A stretch of DNA of 37,983 bases from assembly GCF_008831285.2 (NCBI RefSeq), contig NW_022204810.1, forward strand, positions 1 to 37,983, read 5' to 3'. Position numbers and translations under genes: made by a program. Each line of letters opens with the position of its first letter. Within the stretch, counting starts at the first letter, position 1. The notes under the pieces are model-generated. The model saw nothing but the letters and a program-made list of their open reading frames with translations. It was not told the origin of the DNA and ran no database searches. Positions 20,360 to 31,700 of the stretch are shown piece by piece. Source of the DNA: Nymphaea colorata. Its lineage: Eukaryota; Streptophyta; Magnoliopsida; Nymphaeales; Nymphaeaceae.

Positions 20360-21575
20360 TCAAAGGCTAGCCGACAATTCCTCTTCGATTAATAGCAACT
20401 CACATGCTCTTATCTTTAGTATCATTTCTTTCCTTTCCTGCAATTAGTGCTCTTTTGGCTCGCTATTGCTAAGCTTTTGAAGATTTGCAGTTTTCTCCAC
20501 TAAAAATGGGTCGTTTTCGGATACATCCGCCATCTCTTTCTTCATCTCGAGCAAATAGTTGCTTTATTAGTAATAGAAATTAACCTTGGTAGGGGCGTGC
20601 AAGGTGTCATGGTATATAGCTTACCAGAAAGCCTTAAATTTTAAGATCTATTCGATTAGAGCAAGTGAATGGATTTGAAAATCTAGGTAAGTTTTCAAGG
20701 TGGTATCAGCTGCACTGGTCTTAATTGTTTTTAGTTGTTTTTTTCTCTCTTAGACCATCTTTTCTAGCTTAGAGTAGGTGTTATCGTTTGCACCTATTGA
20801 GTCAATTTACTTCTAAATGCTTGTCCTGACTGTTTTGTGCTTTTTATCGGTGGCTTTGTTTATGAGATCAATGAGTAAGGCTCGGTAATGGTTATTGATA
20901 GGGAAAATCTTTGTCTTTTCTTACAATTTTAACAGTAATCTTTATTTATTTTTTTATCTTTTACTTATTTTCTTACTTATCTTTTCCTTCTCAGCTTCCT
21001 CCTCAACTACAGTATCTCTAGCCACTTCCTCTTCCTTCGGTTTAGTCACTGTCTAATTTTCTTTCTTCACTTGTCGGATCTTGAATGCTTTATCTGCATT
21101 TATATCTTAATTACGTGTGTTTTTAGCTGCTGTCTAGTGAAGTCGTAATTATGGTAATTTCGGTCTTTCTTTCTACACGTAAGCGGAATGCAAAGGACGA
21201 CTTTTACTTGCATGTTAATTCCTTCGTTTTTTGGCTATTTTAACCATAGAATACGCTTGAATAGGTCGGGAATGGTTTCATTGATGAACCGATTATCCCA
21301 ATGCACTTCCTTTGTTATATTATTGATACTCTTTTGATATTCAATCTTTCCAACCTGATGGATTTGATTTCTTAGGGATCTCGAACAATCTTATGCTTTT
21401 TATGATGTTTTCTCTTGCGTCTTGGTAATGTGGGATCATACTTTTTATGGTGTGTCAGAGGCTACGGCTTCTAAAGCTGCTCAAGAGTGAGCTGGTTGGG
21501 TTATGATTGAATTATTTTGGTCGTTTAGGGGTGAGATTGCTAGATAGTGGCAGGCGCTATGCTTATTTCTGCCAT
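20360..21575 (-). CDS. Novel basic/coiled-coil protein, ~398 residues
   Basis: ATG at 21575, TGA at 20362-20360. A basic N-terminal region (RRKRKHHKKHKIVRD, a likely nuclear-localisation-type cluster) precedes a compact region with mixed strands (VHWDNRFINETIPDLFKRIL; VKVVLCIPLTCRKK), a KEEE-rich linker, and a helical C-terminal half. There is one good 20-nt intron at 21310-21329 and a second one apparently 21 nt long (21094-21114), whose removal leaves the frame one base off; excising 20 nt would restore it. The family is unknown; the basic cluster hints at the nucleus. Confidence 0.65.
21094..21114 (-). other. Probable intron, 21 nt as assembled
   Basis: It starts GTAATTAAG and ends ATGCAG. 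The two flanking frames fit together only if 20 nt are removed, so one extra base (AAA run) or an unusual 3' boundary is implied. Confidence 0.55.
21310..21329 (-). other. 20-nt intron
   Basis: GTATCAATAATATAACAAAG. It has a GTA start and an AAG end. Removal joins LNIKR to EVHWDNRF. Confidence 0.85.
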
Positions 21576-21851
21576 CAGTTTTATTTATTTATCGAAAAGA
21601 TAATTATTATAAAAATATAGAAATATGAAATAAGAAGTAAAAAACATCAATAAAAAGATTCATCAAATTAAAAATCAAATAACATCGGAATGATTATTGC
21701 ATTGGACAACATAAATACATAAAAATCAACCTTTTGCTTTACATTCCAATCCCTATGCAAACAGTCATAATCCCCATTCTACAGCCTTTGACTGTGCTAT
21801 CAATTTTATAAGCACCATTTAATTTACGAATAATAATTTCTTTGCTTCAAA
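21576..21851. promoter_or_regulatory. 276-bp AT-rich divergent intergenic region
   Basis: The longest non-coding stretch between the telomeres. It lies between the starts of a - strand and a + strand gene and is AT-rich with A/T tracts. I see no tRNA or other RNA gene and no repeat. Presumed to be a bidirectional promoter. Confidence 0.5.
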
Positions 21852-23060
21852 ATGAACCTCGAAGATTTCGAGAAACTGTAGCGTCAGCTGCACGCCCTCC
21901 ACCACTAGAACTCCTCTCTTCGTGCCGAGACCGCCTCCCTTCGCACGCAAGTCCATCAATTGAATGCCCGCAATGCCGAACTCTAAACCCTCGCCAACAA
22001 CCAACCGATCCGCCTTATTACGCAGCAACTGGACCCGCTTGCCCTCAGCAACAATTTCATAAAATTGGAAGACAAGATCAGCTCTCAAGCCTACCAAATC
22101 GCTTACTTGAATCAGTTGGCGCAAGATAAGTCCCTCCTCATCGCCCAAGCACAGGCAAAAGTGACTGAATTGGAATTCACCATCGAGGAAGGAAGCATGC
22201 AGGTGAAACTGCTCCAGCATCAACTCAACTAGGCCAGCATTCGCGACGAAAGGATGAGGAAAGAGGTGGAGAACTGGAAGGCGCGACTTGAGAAATCAAA
22301 TCAGGACCATCTTAGAGCCATCAATTAAAAAGAAGAATTGACGAGAAGATTGAAACAGGAACAAAATAAGAACTATGGGGCGCTGCTTTAGCTTGCGAAG
22401 CATGTCATAACATTGAAGGAAAAACCCAACAAGGAGACTAGCAGCAAAAATCAGGAAAAAACAGAGATTGAAACCTTTGAAACTTTGAGCAAGATTCAAC
22501 AGGAGGAGCTACATGAAAGGAATCAAGAAATTACTCGTCTGAAGGCAATCAACGGCAATTCGGGTGACACTGGAGAGCAGCATCTAAAAAACACCATCAA
22601 ACACTTGAGGGGATAATTGAGTAGGTATTGCAACCTTATCCAACACGTTACTGACAAACTGGCCTTAGCTTAGGCCACCATCCAGCGCTATTCCACTTCA
22701 GCCGACAAGTGCAACCAGGAATTGGCTTCTCTTTAGAAGTTAAACTAGCGTATCTACTAGCAGGATGCCACAATCAAATCCTTGTAGGGGTAACTTCGTC
22801 AGAAGACTGAAGAGCTGGAGAAGGAGAAGAAGCAAAAGAACGATTACAAGAAGAATTTGGTGTAGGTTTTGAAGGAAAATCAAGGCTTCCATTTTTTCAT
22901 CAATGAAACCTATGGTGAAAGCTTTGACAAGATGATATAAAGCATGAGGAATCTATACCAAGATAAATCCAAATAACGCAGAAAGCATGAGAAGTGGGTC
23001 ACCGTTGATGAGCTGGTCGAAACTAATGAACATCTTAGAGCCAGGTTGAAAATCGCATGA
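21852..23060 (+). CDS. Long coiled-coil protein, 402 residues
   Basis: One frame of 403 codons, ATG 21852 to TGA 23058-23060, no intron. Heptads run through almost the whole length (LERQLHALHHENSSLRAETA; LEKSNQDHLRAINEKEELTR; QKTEELEKEKKQKNDYKKN), with an N/K/E-rich break near the middle and a short C-terminal part (FHFFINETYGESFDKMI). There are many UAA/UAG glutamates at coiled-coil positions. It looks like a ciliate CCDC-type structural protein; no specific family is identified. It is convergent with the next gene (72 bp between stops). Confidence 0.82.
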
Positions 23061-23132
23061 TCTTATTCATTCATTTACTTAAATTTCATTTTCAATATGA
23101 ATCAAAAATAATCATGTGCCATAGTGTGAATG

Positions 23133-23825
23133 TCATTATGCCATTTTTTTCTCATTGTGGTTGTAGCTATAGAATGGACCCATAAACCAGTCATTTTTGA
23201 AGAATTGCATTCCTTCCTTTTGCTTATACACGTCGCTTAGTATTAATTTTCCCTTTATTAGCATTTCCTGCTTTTTCAAACAATCGCTATTGCGCTTTCC
23301 TATGAATTCCTTAGTATTTCTGCAATTCCTTCCTTTCAAAATGAATCGATCTAATGTCTTTTAGTTTGTTATCCCAACTGATTTCCCAACCATTTTCATC
23401 AGATCCTCACTATTCGAAAAAGCTGACCCTCCTTTAGCGTCTCTTTTGATTTCATTTACCTCATAATGCCTATTGACGCTACTATGTGGCCTTCTTGCAG
23501 GACGTGAGACTTAATTATTCTGCTGGATCTAACTTTCCTCTTATCCCCATGCTCCAACAAACACAAAAATAACCTTACTATAATCTTGCCCGTTGATCAC
23601 ACCTTAGCATGTCACTTTGTATATTTTTCCTCCATCGAAGGGTCCAATTGCCACCTTTTTTTCTGGCGTGTATAGAATTTTATTCAAAAGCGGTTCATTC
23701 CTGCCATTTAGTTCCTGCGTCGTGACGGTGATGGTCAACTTGAAATTGTAGGTGAGGTTGGGGACTCGAGGATAAGAGATGGTCAACTTAATTGATCCCT
23801 ATTACGATTGTCCTTATACTTACAT
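23133..23825 (-). CDS. Novel protein with beta-rich N-terminal domain
   Basis: The frame is open to TGA at 23135-23133; ATG at 23825 gives 230 residues with no break. The N-terminal ~80 residues alternate strand-forming patterns (KLTISYPRVPNLTYNFKLTI; KILYTPEKKVAIGPFDGGKI; SKVIFVFVG), suggesting a C2- or Ig-like beta sandwich. The rest is basic and polar, with NDWFMGPFYSYN near the end. The start is uncertain: the ATG lies in an AT-rich stretch that also contains a 20-nt GTA...AAG segment, so an upstream exon is possible. It is tandem to the gene upstream, 44 bp away. Confidence 0.6.
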
Positions 23826-23869
23826 TATATACCATCGTTATTCTTGTGCTTATTAAAAATAAAGGAAAA

Positions 23870-24862
23870 TCATGATTACGATGAGTTCAATTGAAGACTT
23901 ACTTTTGATTTAAAGTCAAAGTTGTGGTGCTTTTTTCGTTATTGTCGACGAGTGAGGGAATTTCTTTTATAGAGAAAGAAACGATCGTCATTGGTAGGCT
24001 TCGATTATTGTTTGGATAAGATCTTTTGGGGTTGTCTTTATGAATATTTCGGCTAAATTTGAAGCGAATTCTAAAAGAGAGAGGGCGAGTGTTTCTTTAA
24101 TGAACTCACAAGCATCTAGCTTTCGTATTTCGGCAATGAAGTCCTTTGGGTGGCTGGTTATATGGTCCTTTTTTAAGTCTTGATCCTTTCATCTTCCTTT
24201 TCTTCTCTCTTCCTCTGCATGATTACATATTGACTTCTCAAGTAGCTTTCTTCCAAATCTTCATCAGAGTTCTCGCAATCGTCATCCACATGTTGCTGGA
24301 GGTGCGAGCTGCTCATCATATTTTCAAAATTCATTTGCTTTCTGATGAACTAATTGTAATCTCTATGCGTTCCCTTGAAAAGCTTGCCTTTTTTAATGTC
24401 GATAAGTCTCTTACTCTTGACTGTCTTTTATATTTGGCTTCGGAAAAGCATCTTCTTATCGGTTATTGAGGCAGGTTAGCAATTCACTGATAAATTTAGC
24501 AATTTTCTTCCACTTTGGTTGCTACCCTTTCTCGGTGATGCATTATTTCTCTTTCCATCTTCACAATTATTTTTTTGCCTATAAATTTCCTTGAATTTTT
24601 GTTTAACATCACCCAAAAAATGATTTGCCATCCAATTAGTCAAATGAAATTTATTTCTTCCATCCTTTTCGCCCACTTTCTCTTTCTTGGATGCGGGTGA
24701 TGCGCTGCTATAGCTCTTCCTCAGTTCAATCACACGCTATACTTCTTGTTTTTGCGTTTGTTTGTAATTCTAATTGTTATTCTCAGTCGTGTTTGGTCCT
24801 TTTTTGGATGAGGAGGGCCTGAAGCACTGATTTTATAACTGATGATTATGCAGAATAATCAT
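23870..24862 (-). CDS. Novel charged protein, 330 residues
   Basis: A single open frame of 331 codons, ATG 24862 to TGA 23872-23870. The N-terminus is asparagine/glutamine-rich, followed by a basic helical segment (NKFHLTNWMANHFLGDVKQK) and an acidic patch (HVDDDCENSDEDLEESYLRS). The C-terminal third is a basic low-complexity tail. No domain recognised. Its start codon is only 36 bp from that of the divergent + strand gene, so the two probably share a promoter. Confidence 0.68.
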
Positions 24863-24898
24863 TATTCCACCAATTATTATACAAACATCGATAAAGGG
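24863..24898. promoter_or_regulatory. 36-bp divergent start-to-start spacer
   Basis: An AT-rich interval between two opposed ATG codons, the same length as the spacer at 10311-10346. Confidence 0.5.
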
Positions 24899-27100
24899 AT
24901 GGAAAAAAATCATTCAAGGACACTCGGATTGAGTATTCACCAAGAACGACTCAGATAAAGAATCAACTTCCCCTGCAACAGATACGATCCCGCCATCTCA
25001 GCCACCTGCGCACCCTCGTCCCCCATAAACCTCACCAAAGAAAACATCAGTCCTCTCAAAAATGCCCCCCTCAAAGTCAGGATCAATTGGATTAAGTACA
25101 ACATCCTCGTCAGCATATACCAAAACTGGCTCAGATTGGAGCCCTTTATTCGCTATTGGCTGAAGAAGACATACGAAGGAAGCGAGGGATAGTGTCATGT
25201 CCTATGGCCGTACCTACGCAAGGGAAGAGAAGAAGAACCGCCCCAATAAAATAAAAAAAAGTAGAGTGAGCTTGATATTTTGCAAGAGATGAAAATGCGA
25301 CGGTAGGAATTGATTAAAGGTTTAGACCCTTCATAGGTGGACATATAGCACCTTTCCCACGCTCGTCAATTGGCAAGACAATTGCTCAGCACTCTTCCGC
25401 TCTAGAATAACAAATGGACGAAGATAAGAATCTAGAAGCAAAACCGATTGCTAGACGAGATGATCAACAATTTCAACGAGGACTAATTCAACATGAACAG
25501 CCAAGCCATCATCCATTCCATCAAGGAACGCATTTACTTCATCGATCAAATGCAGAAGAAGTTTATTGATGTTAGCAAGGAGCAGAAGAATATGCTTGAA
25601 GAAAAATTAGAATTACTCAAACAACCCTTCAAGAAGATATTCAGCAAGGCCAATAAGTTTAGGATATAACCCGATGCACTGTTTGAAAATCTGTGGCATT
25701 AAATCGAGGATTAAAGAAGCAAATTACTCACCAAAAAACCATAACTAAGAAGGACCTATAAAAAATTCAAAAATAAGCAAAGATATGCCATCCTTTAGAA
25801 GTCAGAAAGCGAAGGCTTGGTCGTTAAGTATCATCTCAAGCATGGTGATTATTTCAACTAAAGTTACTCGAGGTCTAAATTTCTGAAGAATAGGACAAAA
25901 AAAATAAAAAATCGAAACAAGAATGGAGGAGTTTCCGTTGATTAGTCCCTATAGGGGTCTAAGCTAGGATAGATGACCAAGGATTCAGTAGATGAACTAA
26001 AAGGACAAACCTTGAGCAACATTTCCTCATCAGTTGCCATCTAGCAAGACCAAGAAGAGCTCAATTCCCAGTTCGTGGAGGATTTCATGCGAAGACAGAA
26101 ACTAAAACCCACTTATAGAGAGCAAAATAATAATTTTTTTAAGAAAACTCCAACCAAATTTGAAGGAGGTTATGGACATTACAGACCCTCTATCTCCTAC
26201 GTTGATGGAAGATCAAATAAAGATACGGATTTGTCTGCAGCCAGGTCGGGAATATCGATATCACGCGAAAGAACATCGGTCTTTGCAAAAAGATAATCAA
26301 AGCACCGTCCGAGTGGAGAGTAAGTGACATAAAAATAGGATCATTTGAGTCGGTTCAGATCACATAAAAAATTAATCACCCTGAAGAATATTGGGGCCAA
26401 TAGACATACCAAACAGAAGGATCAGGGCAAGAAGGATAGCCAGCTTGACTCTCTGACCAGAATTTCGGGGAAATTGAATAGACTCCAGAGGAAATAATTC
26501 CGAAGAGAGCAAGTGGATTATAGGAAGGGCGTATTCCACAAGAAAGGAACCCAACGCAACAACATCATCGTTGATGAGGAGATAAACATAGTCCCTGACA
26601 ACCTGACCGCTCTCAACCGACAATAGTTCCTCAACTATTTCAACAAGATCCTCGGAGCAGGCCATTTGGATGAACAACGTTACTCTACACTAAAATAACA
26701 AGTGAAAACCTTGGTAAAGAAGAATGAGCCACCGGCTATGCAATAGACACATCTTTACGTTGAAAAACTTATATAAAAATCCAGTTAGTAGCAATTCCGA
26801 TCCCTTCTGGGGTAAGGCAGACAGCAGCTCTTAGTAGATCTTTTCGAGGTCATCAGCAAGGACGAGCGCATCAGGGCCAAGATCAGGGACGAGATGAAGA
26901 TCTTTTTTAATGAAAGCATTGAGGAGTGCTGCTCGGAGGACAGCATTTGCAACGAACAACTTCTGTACAATACCACAGAGCTGAGAAAAGTGAATCAGGA
27001 ACTCAAGAGAATCGTTTGCTTCAAGATGGAAGGAGAAAGAATCGATTTTGCCAATAGATTCATCAAAGATTCATGCACCCTCGCACAACGTTCTATCTGA
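24899..27100 (+). CDS. Novel large basic protein, 733 residues
   Basis: One uninterrupted frame of 734 codons from ATG 24899 to TGA 27098-27100, without intron or frame step. Under the standard code it would be split by dozens of stops. The protein is lysine-rich with helical segments (RERIYFIDQMQKKFIDVSKE), a tryptophan/tyrosine-rich part near residue 75 (YQNWLRLEPFIRYWLKKTY), a serine/glycine-rich linker (YGHYRPSISYVDGRS) and a helical acidic C-terminus (DEMKIFFNESIEECCSEDS). It may be cytoskeletal (inference from composition). It is convergent with the next gene. Confidence 0.75.
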
Positions 27101-27183
27101 TATTTATTATTAGTATCTAAACATACCAAGATAAAATGAGAATTAATGTGACAGGATGGGATGGGATGGAGCATATACATCGA

Positions 27184-27681
27184 TCAAAAAGGGAAGAGAG
27201 ACGGCCATTTGCCGATGGTTGGTATATTCACATAATTTTCACCTAATTTTTGCTGGGGTATCATTCTGCAATAATAGTCAAGGAAATAATACGGTCTTCT
27301 GGGATCTAGGGTGGAATAAAGTCGATAGGGCTTCTCTCCTTTGAGCGAGTCAACAGAATGCACGTAATTTATCTGCAGCCGCATGATTATGTGCAACATT
27401 TCCTGGATCATATCTTGGGGAAGGTGAGCCAACGGTTCAATTTTAAGTTGGAATCCTTTATAATTGGCTAATACATTTTCATAAATAAATTTACCTTTTC
27501 TGGGCTAGCGTGGCATCTTTTGTTGTTGTGATATTTCGTTCAAAATGGATGCCCATGCATGCAGTTCCTACTTAGATGGGGATATTTTTATGTTTTTGCG
27601 GTAGAAGAGGATGAGGAAGGACCTGAATCTCTTACTCTTGATGTGATTGTATGTGGCCTTGAGCAATTATCGATAACTCAT
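27184..27681 (-). CDS. Novel 165-residue globular protein
   Basis: ATG 27681 to TGA 27186-27184, 166 codons with no break. Few acidic runs and a mixed hydrophobic content (RFRSFLILFYRKN; DMIQEMLHIIMRLQINYVHS; RPYYFLDYYCRMIP) suggest a small folded protein rather than a coiled coil. No motif is recognised. It is divergent from the syntaxin gene (146 bp between starts). Confidence 0.65.
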
Positions 27682-27827
27682 TGCATAATAATGACAATTA
27701 ATTTAGATTAAAATGTATTGTAGACTTCTAAACATCATCCAAACATATAAAAGGGTTATATTCATATGGCCTATGGGACCACTTTGCCCCTATTTTTGCT
27801 CATTCATCCCGTGCCATAATTTATATA

Positions 27828-28695
27828 ATGATCCGGAATCGATATCCTAACCTCCTCTATCTTCGTCGTCAAAGAAACCAAAGAAACCCGACCCAACCAT
27901 CCCTTCCCGTCTCTAGCAATCATCTAGTGTGGTAATCCGATTACTACCACTATAAATCATAACTTTCCGATGTGGCATCGACCAGTATATCCTCATCGAT
28001 CACAGACAGAGACATCCACCAAATGATCGACCAGTACAACCTCAATCCATCAGTCTACAACCTTAGGGCGCTCGAACGCATGCTTTAGACCAATTGCAAG
28101 GTAAATACCTACTCAGTTAGCGCATAAATTAAATATAAAACTGGGTCTCCCACTTCCCCTACAGCAAAGAACCCCCAACCGAAGTGCAACTGGAACGCAA
28201 CTTGGTCAAACATTTTCAATCCGCCGTATTAACGCATATCAATACCATCTTTGTCTTTAGGGCAAAATTGACCCAACTTGTTGACCAACTCAACGCAAGG
28301 GATAATTCCTTCAATTCCTTGAACAATTCTAACAGTTTCTCATGGAACAGCGCCAGTATACTAAAGTCTATTACTCAGATAAGCCAATCCAATAGCGGGG
28401 CGAATCCATCAGAGAAGTGAGCACGCAAATATAGGCCCTGAATTCAATTCTGAGGAGAATGGGGGATATAGTGGCCGCCCAAGGAGACCTCATCAACAGG
28501 ATCGACTAAAATTTGAATTAAGGAATAAACCACGTGCAAAAAGGTCGGTAGTAATTATGGTAGCGGGCCTAGCATGAGTCAGGGTAACCATTCGATGGGG
28601 AATTCAGTTGTTCAGGCAAGATAAACAAGGTGATTATGGGCCTCTACATCGCAAACATAATCCTCATCCTTATCCTGGTGCTCAAAAACATATGA
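27828..28695 (+). CDS. Qa-SNARE, Syntaxin-16/Tlg2 type
   Basis: ATG 27828, TGA 28693-28695, introns of 20 and 23 nt, 274 residues after splicing. The N-terminal MIRNRYPNLLYLRRQR resembles the Tlg2/Syntaxin-16 N-peptide (RDRT-L-L-YR) that binds Vps45-class SM proteins. A helical Habc-like region follows, then the SNARE motif (ERGESIREVSTQIEALNSIL...VAAQGDLINRIDENLNEG) with the zero-layer glutamine in AAQGDL, and a single C-terminal membrane anchor (GLYIANIILILILVLKNI). Function: docking and fusion of endosome-derived vesicles at the trans-Golgi network. The spliced frame with the 23-nt intron reads IQERGESIREV, much closer to this subfamily than the unspliced one. It lies 42 bp upstream of the channel gene on the same strand. 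Confidence 0.87.
28101..28120 (+). other. 20-nt intron (syntaxin gene)
   Basis: GTAAATACCTACTCAGTTAG. Removal joins LETNCK to RINEIENWVSHFPYS. Confidence 0.92.
28356..28378 (+). other. 23-nt intron (syntaxin gene)
   Basis: It starts GTATACTAAAG and ends TACTCAG. Removal restores the SNARE-motif frame, and the total coding length becomes a multiple of three. Confidence 0.8.
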
Positions 28696-28737
28696 TCACT
28701 CTATACTTTGACATTTTTAGCATCATTATTTAAATAG

Positions 28738-31700
28738 ATGATAAAGAAAAAACGAGTGCACCACATGGAGATCAACCACACCGATTCCCACACGCGTCAG
28801 AGAAGGCAAAAATAGAATAAAATGGATGAGTATTCCATCTACCACGAGAATGAAGAAAGCGACTCTGATCTTGAAGAAATCGATGAGGAATCCTCATTCG
28901 AGTTGGAACCGGATTAGAAGAAATCCACATAACAGGATAGGAAAAATATCGAAAAATTACTCGATCGGCTAGGACTGAAGACCAATAATAACGGAGCCAA
29001 TAAAGACCAGGAATTGGAGCTAGTCGTCAATAACTTTGTTTAGAATTGCATCGAAACGTAGACCACGATGCCACCGTAGAGGAATACGATCTTGCTTACG
29101 ACTCCACCTACCAGGAGAGACTGAAAGCTCAGGAGCCCTACGTTTCCTCATTTACATTTCCGAGCTTACGCAGTTATAATCCATCCTCAAATTGAATACA
29201 AGGGGATAGCCGCCATATTCCGCAGCCTCATGCTGGCCAAGAGATACACATCGATGGCCTGCGAAAAAATCGTGGAACATCCATTTTCGAAGGTCTAATC
29301 TTGGTCGTCATCATGATGAATTCGCTAAAAATGGCCACCGATGACCCCCTCTCCACAGTCAGTTCGCTACCATGGGCAGAGACCACCTTCACCGCCATCT
29401 ACGTCTCGAAATGTCACTCAAGATCATCGCTTATGGCTTCATGTTCAACAAAGGAGCATACCTCAGGGATTCTTGGAATATCATGGATTTTTCAATAGTG
29501 GTGACCAGTCTCCTTCCCCTTGTCATCAACCTCAACTTTTCAGTCAACGCCCTCAGAGCTTTCAGAGTCCTGCGTCCGCTTAGAACAATCACCAAGATCC
29601 GCGCTTTGAAGATGATCATGAAGACGCTCTTTTACTCTTTCTCTCTGGTCATGGACTCCATCTACATCCTGCTCTTCATCATCTTCGTCTTTGCCATCGC
29701 CGGCATGCAGCTCTTCGGAGGAAACCTCAAATACCGATGCATGGATGAACTGACAGGAGCGATGACGAGCGAACTCTGCTCCAGTGAAAGCGACTGCGCA
29801 GTAGGGCATCTCTGTGCCAAGGGGATAAGCAGTCCTAATTTCTCAGTGATTAACTTTGATACTCTTCTGTGGTCTGCTCTGAGCGTCTTCCAAACAATCA
29901 CTCTGAGGGATGGTCCTAGATCATGCAGAGTCTGCAAATGGCTAGCGGTTTATCTACTGCATCTATTCGCTATTGATTGTCTTCATCTGCGAGTATGTGC
30001 TGCTCAACATGACAATGGCTATCCTCAAGTACAAGTATGCGCAAGTGAAGGACAACGTGATTGAAGAGGAGGAAGAAGAAAAGAGGAATATTAGCCTTAG
30101 TTTTTGAGGAAGATTGGAGTTTTCAATAATATTTCCGTTCTTGCAAAACCTTCCCTTCTTGTTCGGGCAAACAATGCAAGCAAGCACCAAGTGGGATGCT
30201 CCCGTACCTTACCTCCAAAGGAAATCGAATCATCGGTTACCGTAAGGGAGCTTATTAGCTTTTTGAGTCAGGAAAAACTGAGCTCGAAGGTAATAGAGCC
30301 TCAAAACAAGTTCATCAACGTCGATTAACTGCGACAACTAGGGAAATTGGTGTAATACAAATGGGATGCAAAGCACTTCAATTTTAAACAAACAATCTCA
30401 GTGAAAAATAGATACATTTGGATAACAACGATGAAAAACCCCAATCCGACAAGACATTGTAAGGCAAAGAGCAAGAGTAATCATATTTATCCGATTCCGA
30501 CATGTATAGTGATGACAACATCCTTTCAGATTCTGACTAAGATGACTAAATCATTGAACGATAGCAACTGATCCAGACCAAAGCCATATAAGTCCAATAA
30601 AAATTGAATAGAGGATCAACCTAGCCAATATAACCCTCCTCGAAAGTGGTCATTGAAGCGGATAAAAACAATTAATAGGAAATATAAGTTGAACCTAAAG
30701 TCAAAAAACAAAAAGTTGTTGTAAAGGAGCTCTCAGAACTCGATAAATTGCTTTCTTTGATTGGAGGGAAGCCAGGAGCTGTGCCTACCAGGCCCATCAT
30801 CGCCCCCATCCCATAAATAGATCTTCAATCCATCGTCCCCTAGCGTGTATTTTAACGCTTTGCGGATCTCGGTGATTTCAGTTTGAAACGATAGATAAAA
30901 GCAAACGAATTAAAAATGTTGGACATCCGCGCAGCCCAGAAAAAAATCCACAAAGAAAGCAAACGAAAACAAATGCCAATACAGGCAGCCATAGAGGAAA
31001 GCGCACTGGATCTCAAGGAACTTCATCTCAAGAACGAATTGGAGAAGAAAGCCTTGAGATGCAGAGTAAAACCTGATGACATCATCGATCGACAGAGAAG
31101 ATACGATGTCATGAGAGTGGCCATTTCGATGAGACTTAGAGAAGCTGAATAGAAAAAAGAAGAAATCCAAGAAAACATGACTTCTCTTACCTTCCAAGTG
31201 AGATACCTGCCCAATTCTCAAAAGAAATAAGGAAAACATACCATCTTTGCTCGCAATCTCTAAAGTGAAAAACTCATTCTTAAAGTTCCCTAATTCGCAT
31301 CAGCAGCAAAGGCATAAGCAGCTAGATAAAAGATATAAAAATCATCTTCCCAAAAAAGCCATGGAATCTAAAATACCTCCGTATGCTGCAAAACTATCAA
31401 ATGGAAGATCGTATCTAGCTCACTCTTGACAGAGTCAATGCCACTTTCTTCAAGCCCGAACGGCAGCAGAAGAAAAAGGAAGAACACCACGATTAGAAAA
31501 ACCCTGCAGATGATTATCAACAACTATACGAAGAAGATATCCTCAAGCGTCATGGCAGGCTATAGCTGGAATTGCCTATAGAAAACTTGGACGAATAGAG
31601 CAACCTTCTGTCCAATCTGAACATGCGAAAGTAAGAATACGATATTAACATCCGGGGTTTGCAGGCTTCTGGCGTGTGGCCCGCAAACAGACCCTTCTCT

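Noticed and set aside
23902-23991. A separate upstream exon (MTIVSFSIKEIPSL...) joined by a ~104-nt intron starting GTAAGT
   Set aside because: The splice phase does not fit the downstream frame, and the gene at 23870-24862 already uses this sequence in another frame.
29883-29907. 23-nt GTC...GAG 'intron' in the channel repeat I pore loop
   Set aside because: It would delete VFQTITLE, the canonical pore helix and filter glutamate; a missing base explains the frame better.
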